Positions 44,183 to 53,749 of a stretch of 64,000 nt of DNA are shown in pieces (the first letter of the stretch is position 1; each line of letters opens with the position of its first letter). The stretch comes from an uncultured Halomonas sp. Its GTDB lineage: Bacteria > Pseudomonadota > Gammaproteobacteria > Pseudomonadales > Halomonadaceae. The position numbers were made by a program, and so were the translations under genes. Location of the stretch: the NCBI RefSeq assembly GCF_946887195.1, contig NZ_CAMPKE010000013.1:50985-114984 (forward strand), read 5' to 3'. The notes under the pieces are model-generated. The model ran no database searches, was not told the DNA's origin, and saw only the letters and a program-made list of their open reading frames with translations.

Positions 44183-47100
44183 AACGAAAAAGGTGCCATG
44201 GCATTGGTCTCTAGCAAGGTATGCCCTGGCGACTCTGTTGTTTTTTTTCATGCCGATTTTAATTAATCAACTCGAATGGACTGGCAAGCCTTGGGCATCT
44301 GCATTCGCTGATGAAGACGATGGTAATAACAGAGAGAGCGGAGGGAGCTCACGAGTCGCATATCTTCCTCCGCCTAACGCTCAGGCCGATGTAAACCCAC
44401 AAAGCATGATCGTTATGTCCAACGATCATCAGCTATTTTACAAAGCATATACCGATTTTTCTGATCTAGATGGCGACGGTAAAATCGATGACACTTACAA
44501 GGACTCGATACGCTATTACGGCTACTTCGATAGCGAGGGATGTTATGAGTATAACAGCTCGTTAGCGGGAGGAGCTTTCACGCGCACCAAAGATACGAGT
44601 GACGATTTTGTATGTAATAGTAGTGAGAATGAGGGTGGTGATGGTGGCAATTATTGGAGTGGGAACTTCCTGAATTGGGCCACCATGACGCGGATGGATA
44701 TACTGCGCAAGGTGCTCTATGGCGGTAAACGCTACCGGGATAACGCGACCGAGAGCACCATTCTCGAGCGTGCTTTTCTACCGCTCGATGCGCACAGCTT
44801 TGCCAAGGTCCTCGATGATGACGATACCATCGAGGACAACACCCCCTTCGATCAGGGGGAGATTACCATCTGCAATACCACCTACAGCTCGAGTGGGGGC
44901 CCGCCCTTGATTAGGGTGGCAAGAGGAAGGTGGCCTAGGTGGTCCGCGAATGAGCGTTGGCAGTGTGTCTGGAGGAACGAGAAAACCGGAGTCGAAAAAA
45001 AATATCGGGATGATCGCCCGAGAGAAGTTGATGAGGGTATAGGTGAGAAAAACTATCATGCCCGTGTCGAAGTCTGTGTCAAGGACAGTGACGAGGTGAC
45101 ATGTGACAATGGAAAGCCGGTTGGGCTGTTGCATAAGTATGCTGATAGCATCGATTTTGGCTTGGTTTCTGGCTCCTACGCGAAGAATAAGAGCGGCGGC
45201 GTGCTAAGGAGCAATGTGCGCAGTTTTAAGAAGGAGTTTAACTCGGCAACGGGTGTCTTTGACGCTAACGCGCCTGATGATTCGAATATGCTTCCCGATT
45301 ACAACGGAATAGTCAGCAATATCGATGCATTCCGGATCTCCGGGTACAGCTACTCTAATGGCCAATACGCTGGAGACTCTTGCGGATTCGGTACAAAGGC
45401 TGAGGACTTCGATAATGGCCAATGCTCTAGCTGGGGAAATCCTTTTGCTGAAATGACCCTTGAAGCCATCCGCTATTTAACCGGGGAGGAATCGCCTAGT
45501 GATGCCTTCGATGTAGGAAATGGCATCGTTGAAACGGGTTATTTGTCAGGGCTAACATCCCCGACTTGGACAGGCAACGAAACATCAGACAACTGGTGCG
45601 CAGCACACTCAATGGTGCTAATCAACGCGAGCGAAGCCTCCTTTGATGCTAACGAGCTCAGTGGACTGCCATTCAATGTGAAATCGCAAACAGACGATGT
45701 GGGCGATGCCGAAAACTTATCGGGTGATTACTTTGTCGGAGAGGCGGGCGCCAATAAGAATAAGCAATGCACCGCGAAGAGCATTGGCGGATTAGGTGGT
45801 GTGCTGGGTATTTGCCCCACGGCGCCAGGGCTGGAGGGAAGCTATAACGTTGCGGGACTGGCAAAGCATGCTTACGAGAATCTCGTGATCAAGGATCCCA
45901 ACAATAATGAGCAGGGAAGCAATATATCCACCTACGCCGTGCGTCTCAGCTCCAATATTCCCGAGATAAAGGTCGAGATGGAGGACAAGGGGAAGGATCG
46001 GGTCGTCACCATCGTACCCGCCTGCGAAAGCTATAGTATAGGCGATCGGGTGAATGGCAGCGGACGAAATATCGATCCTGACCGCGTTGGCAAGTGCGCC
46101 ATCGTGGATTTTCGCGTTTCGGAATCGGACGATAACGACGAAGGCAGGGAGGCCCGAGGGTCCTTCGATGTCATATGGGAAGATTCGGAATTTGGTGGCG
46201 ATTACGATTCCGACCTTGTCATGACGCTGGAGTACCGGGTCCAGGGTAAGGAGCTGAAAATCACGACGGACGTCGATAACCAATCCACCAGCCAGATCAT
46301 GGGTGTTGGTTACATCATAAGCGGCACGAAGAATGATGGCTTTCACGCCCACTCTGGGATTAACGGTTATGACCGGTTCGAGTGCGGCCTGAAGGACAAG
46401 GGCAGAGGTGGCCCTGGTCCTGGCGGGCATGGTCCTGATAAGGGCGGCCCTGGTCCTAAGGGTGATGAAGCGTGCTATAGCAACGACTCGGAGATCACTC
46501 TGGAATATGAGCTGTCGGATGGATCTTCGGGCAATTTTCTTCGTCCCCCGCTTTACTACGCGGCCAAATATGGCAATGACGGGGTCAACGAAGATGGATC
46601 GCCTAGCGCCTATTTCCCCGTTGCTCGTGTCGGCGAGCTCGTTGATTCATTAGAGGAAGTGCTCGATCAAGTATTGAGAAGCGCCAACCGGACGGGAGCT
46701 GGCTTGGGATACAGTACCAACGTCGATAATTTTATTTTTCAGACGCTTTATAATAACCGCAATAGTTGGTCGGGTGATTTGATAGCCTTAAGCACATCGG
46801 TTTCCGGGGTCGCCGCGAACGATACCTGGAGCGCACGCGAGGAGGTGCCGCAACCGGATAGCCGCACTATCATTACATCTTTGAATGGACAAGGAGAAGC
46901 CTTTCGGGCAGCTGTTGCAATCGACTATGGTTACCCCCAATCAGTAGGATCGTTGATACGCTACCTACGTGGCGATACCAGTGGGGAACAGCGCAACGGC
47001 GGTGATTACCGCGATCGCCTGTGGCTCGATGGCTCGGCAGCAGCGCTCGGCGATATTATCGACTCGAAGCCCTTCGTGGTTGGTAAGCCGGATAGCTATT

Positions 47101-48572
47101 ATGTACCGGGAAGTGCTGAAAATGATTCATATATCGACTTCATCAGCGACTACCAAGACCGCACACCGATGGTTTATGTCGGTGCCAACGACGGCATGTT
47201 GCATGGCTTCGATGCCGAAACGGGCGTGGAGAAGCTAGCCTATGTACCGGGCCTGCTACTCGACTCGATCGGCGAGTTGGCTGACCCCGGCTATGAGCAT
47301 CGTTTCTATGTCGATGGCAGCCCGGTGGTTCTCGATGCGATATTTGAGGGGGAGTGGCACTCGGTTCTGGCCAGTGGCTTGGGAGCCGGCGGACGCGGAG
47401 TCTTTGCGCTGAATGTGACCGACCCCAGCGAGTTCAGTGAACTGAAAGCCGATGAGACCGCTCTGTTCGAGTACGGCCCGTCCCGCGAAAACGATTTATA
47501 TGATGACGACGAGAAATCACATATCGGCCATATTTATGGTCCGCCCAGTATCGCCCAGATGGAAAATGGTAAATATGCCGTGGTGTTCGGAAATGGTTAC
47601 TTCAGCGACTCCGGAAAGGCGGCCTTGTATATTATCTACCTGGATGGAGCCGCCGATGGCTCGATTTCGAAAGACGATATCATTCGTCTGGTGCCTGGCG
47701 GTTCGGCCAATTCCGGTGGGAATGGACTTTCTACCGCCTCCTTGGTGGATCGTGATAGCAACGGACGCATGGACACCGCCTATGCCGGAGATCTTCAAGG
47801 TAACCTCTGGCGCTTCGACCTGAGCGATAAAGAAGATAGTGATTGGCAAGATTCAATCGATCGACTCTTTACGTCCAGGCAGGCTAATGGTGACGAGAGC
47901 GCCTCACCGGTAATCACCACTGGCGTGGCCGTGGGGCGCGACCCTAATCGTGGCATTATGTTGTTCTTCGGTACTGGCAGTGCACCGAAACGCGGGATTC
48001 CTACCTCGGAGAATCGCGGTGCGACCGATGGGTTTTATGCGATAGGCGATGTCATTAGCCGGAATCTGGATTCTGATGGCCTGCCTTTAACCCGTAACGA
48101 TCTTCGTGAGACGACTTTACAACAGGGCAGCGATAGCCAAGGAATTAGTTACTCCTCTGATAGTGAAAATATCGATGATGAAGAAGGCTGGTATATATAC
48201 TTTCCAATCGACGGCGAACGCGTGGTCGATACACCGCTGCTGCAGGGTGAGTTAATTACTTTCAGCACTTTGATTCCTGGGCTCGGATTTTGTGGCGCCG
48301 AGGATGAAGGCTATCTCTATAAGCTGAATGCTTTTAATGGAATGGCCTTTGACGTCCCGGTTCTGGATATCAATGGCGATGGTGTAGTCAATAGCGAGGA
48401 TATGATCGATGTCGGTGACAGCCAGGTCGTGCCGGTTGCTATCAAGACGGAGGGTTCCGTTTTTACGCCAACGCCCAACGGCGACACAGTCAATACCCAA
48501 GCCAAGCTAAGTAATGCTCCACCGCTACTTGTGCCCACAGGCCTAGTCTCATGGCGAGAACTGGTGAATTGA
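44166..48572 (+). CDS. pilY1: PilY1-type pilus tip adhesin/assembly protein
   Basis: A 1468-residue secreted protein. A signal-like helix (about 19-34, ATLLFFFMPILINQL) is followed by an N-terminal part with a Ca-binding DLDGDGKIDD loop (about 101-112), and no MIDAS DxSxS motif of a von Willebrand A domain was found. The C-terminal PilC/PilY beta-propeller starts near 980 (TPMVYVGANDGMLHGFDAETG) and carries DINGDGVVNSED (about 1400), the calcium site controlling pilus retraction in PilY1. A Gly-Pro-rich stretch near 745-770 (GRGGPGPGGHGPDKGGPGP) is unusual. The ATG at 44166 lies inside the end of pilX. Confidence 0.9.
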   Translation: MFTKNKTKKVPWHWSLARYALATLLFFFMPILINQLEWTGKPWASAFADEDDGNNRESGGSSRVAYLPPPNAQADVNPQSMIVMSNDHQLFYKAYTDFSDLDGDGKIDDTYKDSIRYYGYFDSEGCYEYNSSLAGGAFTRTKDTSDDFVCNSSENEGGDGGNYWSGNFLNWATMTRMDILRKVLYGGKRYRDNATESTILERAFLPLDAHSFAKVLDDDDTIEDNTPFDQGEITICNTTYSSSGGPPLIRVARGRWPRWSANERWQCVWRNEKTGVEKKYRDDRPREVDEGIGEKNYHARVEVCVKDSDEVTCDNGKPVGLLHKYADSIDFGLVSGSYAKNKSGGVLRSNVRSFKKEFNSATGVFDANAPDDSNMLPDYNGIVSNIDAFRISGYSYSNGQYAGDSCGFGTKAEDFDNGQCSSWGNPFAEMTLEAIRYLTGEESPSDAFDVGNGIVETGYLSGLTSPTWTGNETSDNWCAAHSMVLINASEASFDANELSGLPFNVKSQTDDVGDAENLSGDYFVGEAGANKNKQCTAKSIGGLGGVLGICPTAPGLEGSYNVAGLAKHAYENLVIKDPNNNEQGSNISTYAVRLSSNIPEIKVEMEDKGKDRVVTIVPACESYSIGDRVNGSGRNIDPDRVGKCAIVDFRVSESDDNDEGREARGSFDVIWEDSEFGGDYDSDLVMTLEYRVQGKELKITTDVDNQSTSQIMGVGYIISGTKNDGFHAHSGINGYDRFECGLKDKGRGGPGPGGHGPDKGGPGPKGDEACYSNDSEITLEYELSDGSSGNFLRPPLYYAAKYGNDGVNEDGSPSAYFPVARVGELVDSLEEVLDQVLRSANRTGAGLGYSTNVDNFIFQTLYNNRNSWSGDLIALSTSVSGVAANDTWSAREEVPQPDSRTIITSLNGQGEAFRAAVAIDYGYPQSVGSLIRYLRGDTSGEQRNGGDYRDRLWLDGSAAALGDIIDSKPFVVGKPDSYYVPGSAENDSYIDFISDYQDRTPMVYVGANDGMLHGFDAETGVEKLAYVPGLLLDSIGELADPGYEHRFYVDGSPVVLDAIFEGEWHSVLASGLGAGGRGVFALNVTDPSEFSELKADETALFEYGPSRENDLYDDDEKSHIGHIYGPPSIAQMENGKYAVVFGNGYFSDSGKAALYIIYLDGAADGSISKDDIIRLVPGGSANSGGNGLSTASLVDRDSNGRMDTAYAGDLQGNLWRFDLSDKEDSDWQDSIDRLFTSRQANGDESASPVITTGVAVGRDPNRGIMLFFGTGSAPKRGIPTSENRGATDGFYAIGDVISRNLDSDGLPLTRNDLRETTLQQGSDSQGISYSSDSENIDDEEGWYIYFPIDGERVVDTPLLQGELITFSTLIPGLGFCGAEDEGYLYKLNAFNGMAFDVPVLDINGDGVVNSEDMIDVGDSQVVPVAIKTEGSVFTPTPNGDTVNTQAKLSNAPPLLVPTGLVSWRELVN

Positions 48573-48573
48573 T

Positions 48574-49002
48574 ATGCCAAGACAGTACGGCTTTACGCTG
48601 ATCGAGCTGATGATTGTGGTGGTTGTCATCGGCATTCTGGCAACGATTGCTTTGCCCTCCTACGAGCGTTATATGGATCGTAGTTACCGGGCTCAGGCCC
48701 AGGCGGCCATGTACGAAATGGCACAGCGCCTCGAGCGGCGTTATAGCCAAACCTACAGTTATGGGGATGAGGCGGCCGACAAGGCGCCTTCGGCCGTGGT
48801 ACCGGCGTTAGCGCCGGATAACGTACCCAGCGACGGAGCAGCGCGCTACGATCTTAAGGTGACAATTGGTGAAGAGGGCAACAGCTTCACCATCAAAGCG
48901 GTACCGGTTGCCGGTGGACCGCAGGCGGACGACGATTGTGGCACCCTGGTATTGAAGCAAGATGGTGAGCGTTCCGCCGCTACTCAGGATTGCTGGGGCT
49001 GA
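48574..49002 (+). CDS. pilE: Minor pilin PilE
   Basis: A 142-residue type IV pilin-like protein: short leader MPRQYG, cleavage before FTLIELMIVVVVIGILATIA with Glu at +5, and YERYMDRSYRAQAQAAMYEMAQRLERRYSQ, the PilE minor pilin signature. A C-terminal Cys pair (DDCG...QDCWG) probably closes the D-region loop. It follows pilY1 after one base and overlaps the convergent fimT by 19 bases. Confidence 0.92.
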   Translation: MPRQYGFTLIELMIVVVVIGILATIALPSYERYMDRSYRAQAQAAMYEMAQRLERRYSQTYSYGDEAADKAPSAVVPALAPDNVPSDGAARYDLKVTIGEEGNSFTIKAVPVAGGPQADDDCGTLVLKQDGERSAATQDCWG

Positions 49003-49526
49003 CAGCTGTCTTCGTCGCCTGTATCACGCCGCATTCTCCCCTGGCTAATGACGATCTGGCGTGCATCGCTTTTATCCAATTGAGGATGGCACAGTTCAAA
49101 AGTACCGATTTCAGCGGTAAACCCATCGGGTTGGTAGCTGAATCCGCCGTCATGGTTGCTGCTGTTCGATGTGATGGTGATGGCGCTATTGCTGGCGGGA
49201 TATTGGCGAATCATCGTATCGCCGGCGCTTTCACTGAAAGTACCGTTGCCATCCGGGTCAACGAACAGCATTAGTTTATCCTGCCAGTCATCACTGCATA
49301 CTGCCCCATCCTTCGTAGGGCACAGATGAACGGTCGTGCGCCGCTCGGCAGCCTCGAGGCGCATCGCGGAAATCGCCTGCCATAGCCGGTCAGTCTGGCG
49401 ATCCAAAGCATTGCGTGCCATCAGTTGCGAGAAACTCGGCACCGCCCAGGTCGCGAGAATGGCAATCAGCGCGACGACGACGATCAGCTCGATGAGCGTA
49501 AACCCTGAGCTTTTGTTTGCGCGCAT
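48984..49526 (-). CDS. fimT: GspH/FimT-family pseudopilin
   Basis: A 180-residue pseudopilin: leader MRANKSSG, then FTLIELIVVVALIAILATWA with Glu at +5. RLWQAISAMRLEAAERRTTVHLCP and the FELCHPQ end with Cys pairs fit the GspH/FimT group; FimT of Legionella and Xanthomonas binds DNA for uptake. The start at 49526 sits 7-12 bases after GAGG. It is opposite to the pilV-pilE genes, so is transcribed separately. A sequence TACCGGCACACCAGTGGCACG just upstream weakly resembles a sigma54 promoter. Confidence 0.9.
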   Translation of the reverse strand: MRANKSSGFTLIELIVVVALIAILATWAVPSFSQLMARNALDRQTDRLWQAISAMRLEAAERRTTVHLCPTKDGAVCSDDWQDKLMLFVDPDGNGTFSESAGDTMIRQYPASNSAITITSNSSNHDGGFSYQPDGFTAEIGTFELCHPQLDKSDARQIVISQGRMRRDTGDEDSCQPQQS

Positions 49527-49629
49527 GCCAAGCCCTCGTCGTGTTTTCGTGCCACTGGTGTGCCGGTAGAGTATATGAAGGGGGCGGGTGGCGTAACCAA
49601 CGCAGTTTGCACGGATTGGCAGAGGCCTT

Positions 49630-50730
49630 ATGAGCGCGACAAACAATGATTTTCTGATTATCGGCGGCGGGGTCATCGGCATGATGACGGCGCTGCAACT
49701 GGCCGATGCCGGTCATCGCGTCACCTTGCTGGAGCGGGGCGAATGCGGCCGCGAGGCCTCCTGGGCGGGCGGTGGCATCGTCTCGCCGTTATACCCGTGG
49801 CGCTATCGCATGCCGATCTCGCGTTTGTCGCGCTGGTCGGAGGGCTACTATCCCGAATTGTCGTTGCGTCTACTCGAAGAGACCGGTATCGACCCGGAGT
49901 ATCGCCAGAAGGGACTGCTGTATCTGCGGGTCGAAGACGCTGCGAAAGCGCTGGATTGGGCGCGCGTGGTGGGCAAGCCGCTGGAGCGGGTCGGCGCGAA
50001 TTTCATCTATGCCAAGGAACCCCAAGCGGCGCCAGGCTTCGAAAGTGCCTTGTGGATGCCGACGCTGGGCAGCATTCGCAATCCTCGTTTGGGTCAGGCG
50101 CTACGTGCACGCCTCATGGCGATGAATCAGGTAACGTTGCATGAAAATACCGAGGTTGAGTGCTTATGTGTCGAGCATGGCAGGCTCACCGGCGTAGCCA
50201 GCCAAGCCGGACGCTTCACGGCGGGCCAAGTGATTGTCTGCGGTGGTGCCTGGGCCGCGCAATTGCTAAGAAGTGCCGGGGTCGAACTGGCGGTACGGCC
50301 GGTGAAAGGCCAGATGATCCTGTTCAAGGCGCCGCCGGAGCTAGTTCGGCGTGTGGTGCTGATGGATGGGCGCTATGTGATTCCGCGCAACGATGGCCGC
50401 GTGCTGGCGGGCTCGACCCTGGAAGAGGTCGGCTTCGACAAGCAGACCACCGACGAGGCGCTGGCGTCACTGCGTGATAGCGCAACGCGAATCATCCCTG
50501 CATTGGCCGACTGCCCGGTGGAGCATCATTGGGCGGGGTTGCGCCCTGGCTCGCCGGATGGCGTACCGACGATTGGCGCGGTGCCGGGTATCGGCGGGCT
50601 TTACGTCAATGCCGGCCATTATCGCAACGGCCTGGTGTTGGCGCCGGCCTCGACGCGCCTGCTGGTCGATCAACTGCTGGGGCGCGAGCCGATCGTCGAT
50701 CCGTCTCCCTATCGTCTGCCTCACCCCTGA
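49630..50730 (+). CDS. thiO: Glycine oxidase ThiO (FAD-dependent amino acid oxidase)
   Basis: A 366-residue flavoenzyme of the DAO family. FLIIGGGVIGMMTALQLADAG is the FAD loop, REASWAGGGIVSPLYPWRY the flavin-contacting motif, and HHWAGLRPGSPDGVPTIG, GLYVNAGHYRNGLVLAP the end. It oxidises glycine to iminoglycine for the thiazole ring of thiamine. Other thi genes are not in the window, so the step could also serve another amine. It starts ATG at 49630 with AGAGG upstream. Confidence 0.92.
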   Translation: MSATNNDFLIIGGGVIGMMTALQLADAGHRVTLLERGECGREASWAGGGIVSPLYPWRYRMPISRLSRWSEGYYPELSLRLLEETGIDPEYRQKGLLYLRVEDAAKALDWARVVGKPLERVGANFIYAKEPQAAPGFESALWMPTLGSIRNPRLGQALRARLMAMNQVTLHENTEVECLCVEHGRLTGVASQAGRFTAGQVIVCGGAWAAQLLRSAGVELAVRPVKGQMILFKAPPELVRRVVLMDGRYVIPRNDGRVLAGSTLEEVGFDKQTTDEALASLRDSATRIIPALADCPVEHHWAGLRPGSPDGVPTIGAVPGIGGLYVNAGHYRNGLVLAPASTRLLVDQLLGREPIVDPSPYRLPHP

Positions 50731-51005
50731 GGCGGGTGTTCTTCGAGAAAGCGATCCCGATGGTCTGGGCCGCAGAACCACTGGTCTCTTTGGTGTAGCG
50801 CTTCGTCTTCGGGCAGGTGAACCTGGCAATAAGCGCAGCGCACCATCTGGCCATTGTCCAAATTGCGTTGCTCTCGCTGGCTGATTCCGTCGCGCTCGCG
50901 CTGGTATTCCCGATACATGCGATAGAGCTTGAGCCCCGCCCACAGCAGCACCACGAAAATGATCAGGCGTATGATCAATAGATTCATTCCTTTGCTGACT
51001 CCCAT
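50721..51005 (-). CDS. PP0621-family protein with membrane anchor and Cys/His zinc-like motif
   Basis: A 94-residue protein: one membrane helix (LLIIRLIIFVVLLWAGLKLY), a charged linker and a C-terminal CAYCQVHLPEDEALHQRDQWFC with a following HRDRF, a probable metal site. The family has unknown function. The start at 51005 has GAGG five bases upstream; ATG 50987 is an alternative. It overlaps thiO by 10 bases at their 3' ends and is divergent from nadE, as in Pseudomonas. Confidence 0.8.
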   Translation of the reverse strand: MGVSKGMNLLIIRLIIFVVLLWAGLKLYRMYREYQRERDGISQREQRNLDNGQMVRCAYCQVHLPEDEALHQRDQWFCGPDHRDRFLEEHPPQG

Positions 51006-51113
51006 GGTGGCCTCGGCGGTTTTGCCTCGGCGCTGGCCTTGCGGGACAATGTTGGCTATTGGGTAGTGTATAGGCCCGACCTTTTCCAGCCAATTCGAGG
51101 ATGTGATTCGCTC

Positions 51114-52745
51114 ATGCAAGATCTGACTCTGGTGATGGCCCAACTGGATCCACTGGTGGGTGATATTCCCGGTAACGCCGAACGTGCCATCGAAACGGTG
51201 CGCGAGGCACGCATCGAGCACAAGGCCGATATCGTGGTGCTGCCCGAACTGTTTCTGACCGGCTACCCGCCCGAGGATTTGTTGTTGCGCGCATCGATGG
51301 AAACCCGGTTGGAAACAGCCAGGCAGCGCATGGCTAAAAAAGTTGCCCGCGATGTGATGGTGATTATCGGCTATCCGGGGCGTCGCGATGGCGGCTATTA
51401 CAATCTCGCTGGCGTGCTCTACAACGGCGAATGGCTCGGAGAGTATGCCAAGCAGGTACTGCCCAATTATCAGGTCTTCGATGAGCACCGTTACTTTACG
51501 CCGGGCGATCGGCCGCTGGTCATCGAGCATCGCGGTGCGCGTCTGGGTATTCTGGTCTGCGAGGATCTTTGGGAAGGTCGGCCGGTTCGCCAGGCTCGCG
51601 AGGCCAGCGCCGATATTCTGGTGACGCTCAATGCCTCGCCATATCACCAGAACAAGCCCGCCGAGCGGCTTGCCCTGTTTGCCGAGCGCGCCCGCGAGGC
51701 CGAGTGCCCGCTGGTCTACGTCAACCAGATTGGCGGCCAGGATGAACTGGTGTTCGACGGCGGCTCGCTGGTGGTCGATGCGAAAGGCGAGCTGTGCGTA
51801 CGTGCGCCGCACTGGCAGGTCGGCCTGATGCCGGTCAGCTTCATTCACGCCGATGGTCGGTGGGTGCCACAGGCCGGTGAGTGCGAACCGCTGGCCAAGG
51901 CCGAAGACAACCTCTATTGCGCGCTGGTGACGGGCCTTCGCGATTACGTCAACAAGAGTGGCTTCAAGGGCGTGGTGCTGGGTCTGTCGGGTGGCATCGA
52001 TTCCGCCCTGTCGCTGGCGATTGCGGTGGATGCGTTGGGCTCCGATCGGGTTCAGGCGGTGATGATGCCCTATCACTACACCGCCGATATCTCCCAGCAG
52101 GACGCCGCCGAACAGGCTCGCCTGCTCGGCGTGCACTACGAAGTGATGCCCATCGCGCCGATGGTCGAGGCCTTTACCGAAACACTAGCCGAGAGCTTTG
52201 CCGGCACCGAGCCTGATACCACCGAAGAAAACCTGCAGTCGCGCTGCCGGGGCGTGCTGCTGATGGCGATCTCCAACAAGAAAGGTCTGATGGTGCTGAC
52301 CACCGGCAACAAGAGCGAGATGGCCGTCGGCTACGCCACGCTCTACGGCGATATGGTGGGCGGCTACAACGCGCTCAAGGATGTCTACAAGACATGGGTC
52401 TATCGCCTGGCCAAGTGGCGCAACACGCAAGATTCGGCAATCCCGGAGCGAGTCATCTCGCGTCCGCCTTCGGCGGAGCTGGCGCCGGATCAGCAGGACA
52501 GCGACTCGCTACCCGATTACGACACATTGGATGCGATTCTCGAGCGTTACATCGAAGGCGACATGAGCGCCGAGGCGATCATCGATGACGGGTTCGCCAA
52601 GGAGGATGTCTATCGGGTGGTGAAGCTGGTCGACCGCAGCGAGTACAAGCGCCGCCAGGCACCGGTCGGCGTGCGCGTGACGTCTCGCGGCTTCGGCCGC
52701 GACCGGCGTTACCCGATCGTCAACGGCTGGCAGCCGGGGGAATAA
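51114..52745 (+). CDS. nadE: Glutamine-dependent NAD+ synthetase
   Basis: A 543-residue two-domain enzyme. The nitrilase-like glutaminase domain (about 1-245) has the Glu in IVVLPELFLTGYPPEDLL, a Lys in AKQVLPNYQVFDE and the nucleophilic Cys in GILVCEDLWE. The synthetase domain (about 260-543) has GLSGGIDSALSLA, the pyrophosphate loop, and TTGNKSEMAVGYATLYGDM. It makes NAD+ from nicotinate adenine dinucleotide using glutamine ammonia. The ATG at 51114 has AGGA about 12 bases upstream. Confidence 0.97.
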   Translation: MQDLTLVMAQLDPLVGDIPGNAERAIETVREARIEHKADIVVLPELFLTGYPPEDLLLRASMETRLETARQRMAKKVARDVMVIIGYPGRRDGGYYNLAGVLYNGEWLGEYAKQVLPNYQVFDEHRYFTPGDRPLVIEHRGARLGILVCEDLWEGRPVRQAREASADILVTLNASPYHQNKPAERLALFAERAREAECPLVYVNQIGGQDELVFDGGSLVVDAKGELCVRAPHWQVGLMPVSFIHADGRWVPQAGECEPLAKAEDNLYCALVTGLRDYVNKSGFKGVVLGLSGGIDSALSLAIAVDALGSDRVQAVMMPYHYTADISQQDAAEQARLLGVHYEVMPIAPMVEAFTETLAESFAGTEPDTTEENLQSRCRGVLLMAISNKKGLMVLTTGNKSEMAVGYATLYGDMVGGYNALKDVYKTWVYRLAKWRNTQDSAIPERVISRPPSAELAPDQQDSDSLPDYDTLDAILERYIEGDMSAEAIIDDGFAKEDVYRVVKLVDRSEYKRRQAPVGVRVTSRGFGRDRRYPIVNGWQPGE

Positions 52746-52772
52746 CCCGGCATCGAGCCGCGAGTACGAAAG

Positions 52773-52810
52773 AAAACGCCTTCGCAGGGTGACCCGCAAA
52801 GGCGTTTTTT
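52773..52810 (+). terminator. Terminator between nadE and bamD
   Basis: AAAACGCCTT (52773-52782) pairs with AAGGCGTTTT (52799-52808), with a further GGGT/ACCC pair inside; six Ts follow. It lies between convergent genes and, with As on its left, can serve both strands. Confidence 0.92.
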
Positions 52811-52848
52811 GTCGTACGAATTTAACCGTGCCGCTCGAAGCGCTTTCG

Positions 52849-53646
52849 TTAGCCGTTCAGCGTCAACGGCTCGGCATCGACGTGTTCCGGCTCGAAGGTA
52901 CGACCATCGAGGCGTTCGTTGTCGGGGTCGTTCTCGATCAGAACGCGCAGCACCTCCGTGGCGCGATCGCGCATGCCGAGCCCCAGATAGCCTTCGACCA
53001 TCGCGGCCAGGGCATCGCGGCTCGCGGTGGAGCGCGGGTAGTGCTCGATCACCCAGCGGCCACGCTCGACGGCGGCGACATAGGCGCCCTTGCGCAGGTA
53101 GAAGTCGGCGACATTGAGCTCGTGACGCGCGATTACGTTACGCAGGTAGACGATGCGCTGGCGGGCATCGGCGGCGTAGGGGCTATCGGGGTAGCGCCGT
53201 ACCAACTCGCCGAAATCGACATAGGCATCGCGGCTGGCGCCCAGGTCGCGCTTGGAAATATCGATCAGCTCCAGACCCTCGAGGCTGAATCGCCCGGCCT
53301 GATAGGCGGCCAGGCCGCGCATGTAGTAGGCGTAGTCGATCTGCGGGTGATCGGGATGCAGGCGGATGAAACGGCTCGCTGCGGCGCGCGCGGCTTCCCA
53401 GTTGTCGATCTTGTAATAGGCATAGATCAATTCGAGCTGCGCCTGCTCGGCGTAGCTACCGAAGGGAAAGCGGGTGTCCAGTGCTTCGAGCTGGTCGACG
53501 GCCGTGCTGTAGCGGCCGGCGTCCAACGAAGACTGGGCCTGTTGATACAGCTCCTGCTCCTGGAGATCGGGCGATATCTCGCTGCTGGAGCAGCCAACCA
53601 ATAAGGTGGCGACCAGCGCCAGGGCGGCAAGGGAAAAAACGCGCAT
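52849..53646 (-). CDS. bamD: Outer membrane assembly lipoprotein BamD
   Basis: A 265-residue lipoprotein. MRVFSLAALALVATLLVGC is the signal with lipobox Cys19; five TPR repeats follow (QELYQQAQSSLDAGRYSTAV, LELIYAYYKIDNWEAARAAA, VRRYPDSPYAADARQR). BamD is an essential part of the BAM machine that inserts outer membrane barrel proteins. The ATG at 53646 is preferred because GAGG is six bases upstream; two further ATGs lie upstream. It is divergent from rluD, the standard gammaproteobacterial arrangement. Confidence 0.95.
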   Translation of the reverse strand: MRVFSLAALALVATLLVGCSSSEISPDLQEQELYQQAQSSLDAGRYSTAVDQLEALDTRFPFGSYAEQAQLELIYAYYKIDNWEAARAAASRFIRLHPDHPQIDYAYYMRGLAAYQAGRFSLEGLELIDISKRDLGASRDAYVDFGELVRRYPDSPYAADARQRIVYLRNVIARHELNVADFYLRKGAYVAAVERGRWVIEHYPRSTASRDALAAMVEGYLGLGMRDRATEVLRVLIENDPDNERLDGRTFEPEHVDAEPLTLNG

Positions 53647-53749
53647 CGTCATCCTCGTGTCGGGCAATGAACAGTAGCCATGCTAGAATCAGCCGGATTC
53701 GGCTCACTATAAAGCACCTCACTCTAAACGTCACAGGCGCAAGCGATCC

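Noticed and set aside
49527..49580. Sigma54 promoter before fimT
   Set aside because: CGGCAC-N5-TGGCA only partly matches TGGCAC-N5-TTGCA, so I note it under fimT but do not list it as a feature.
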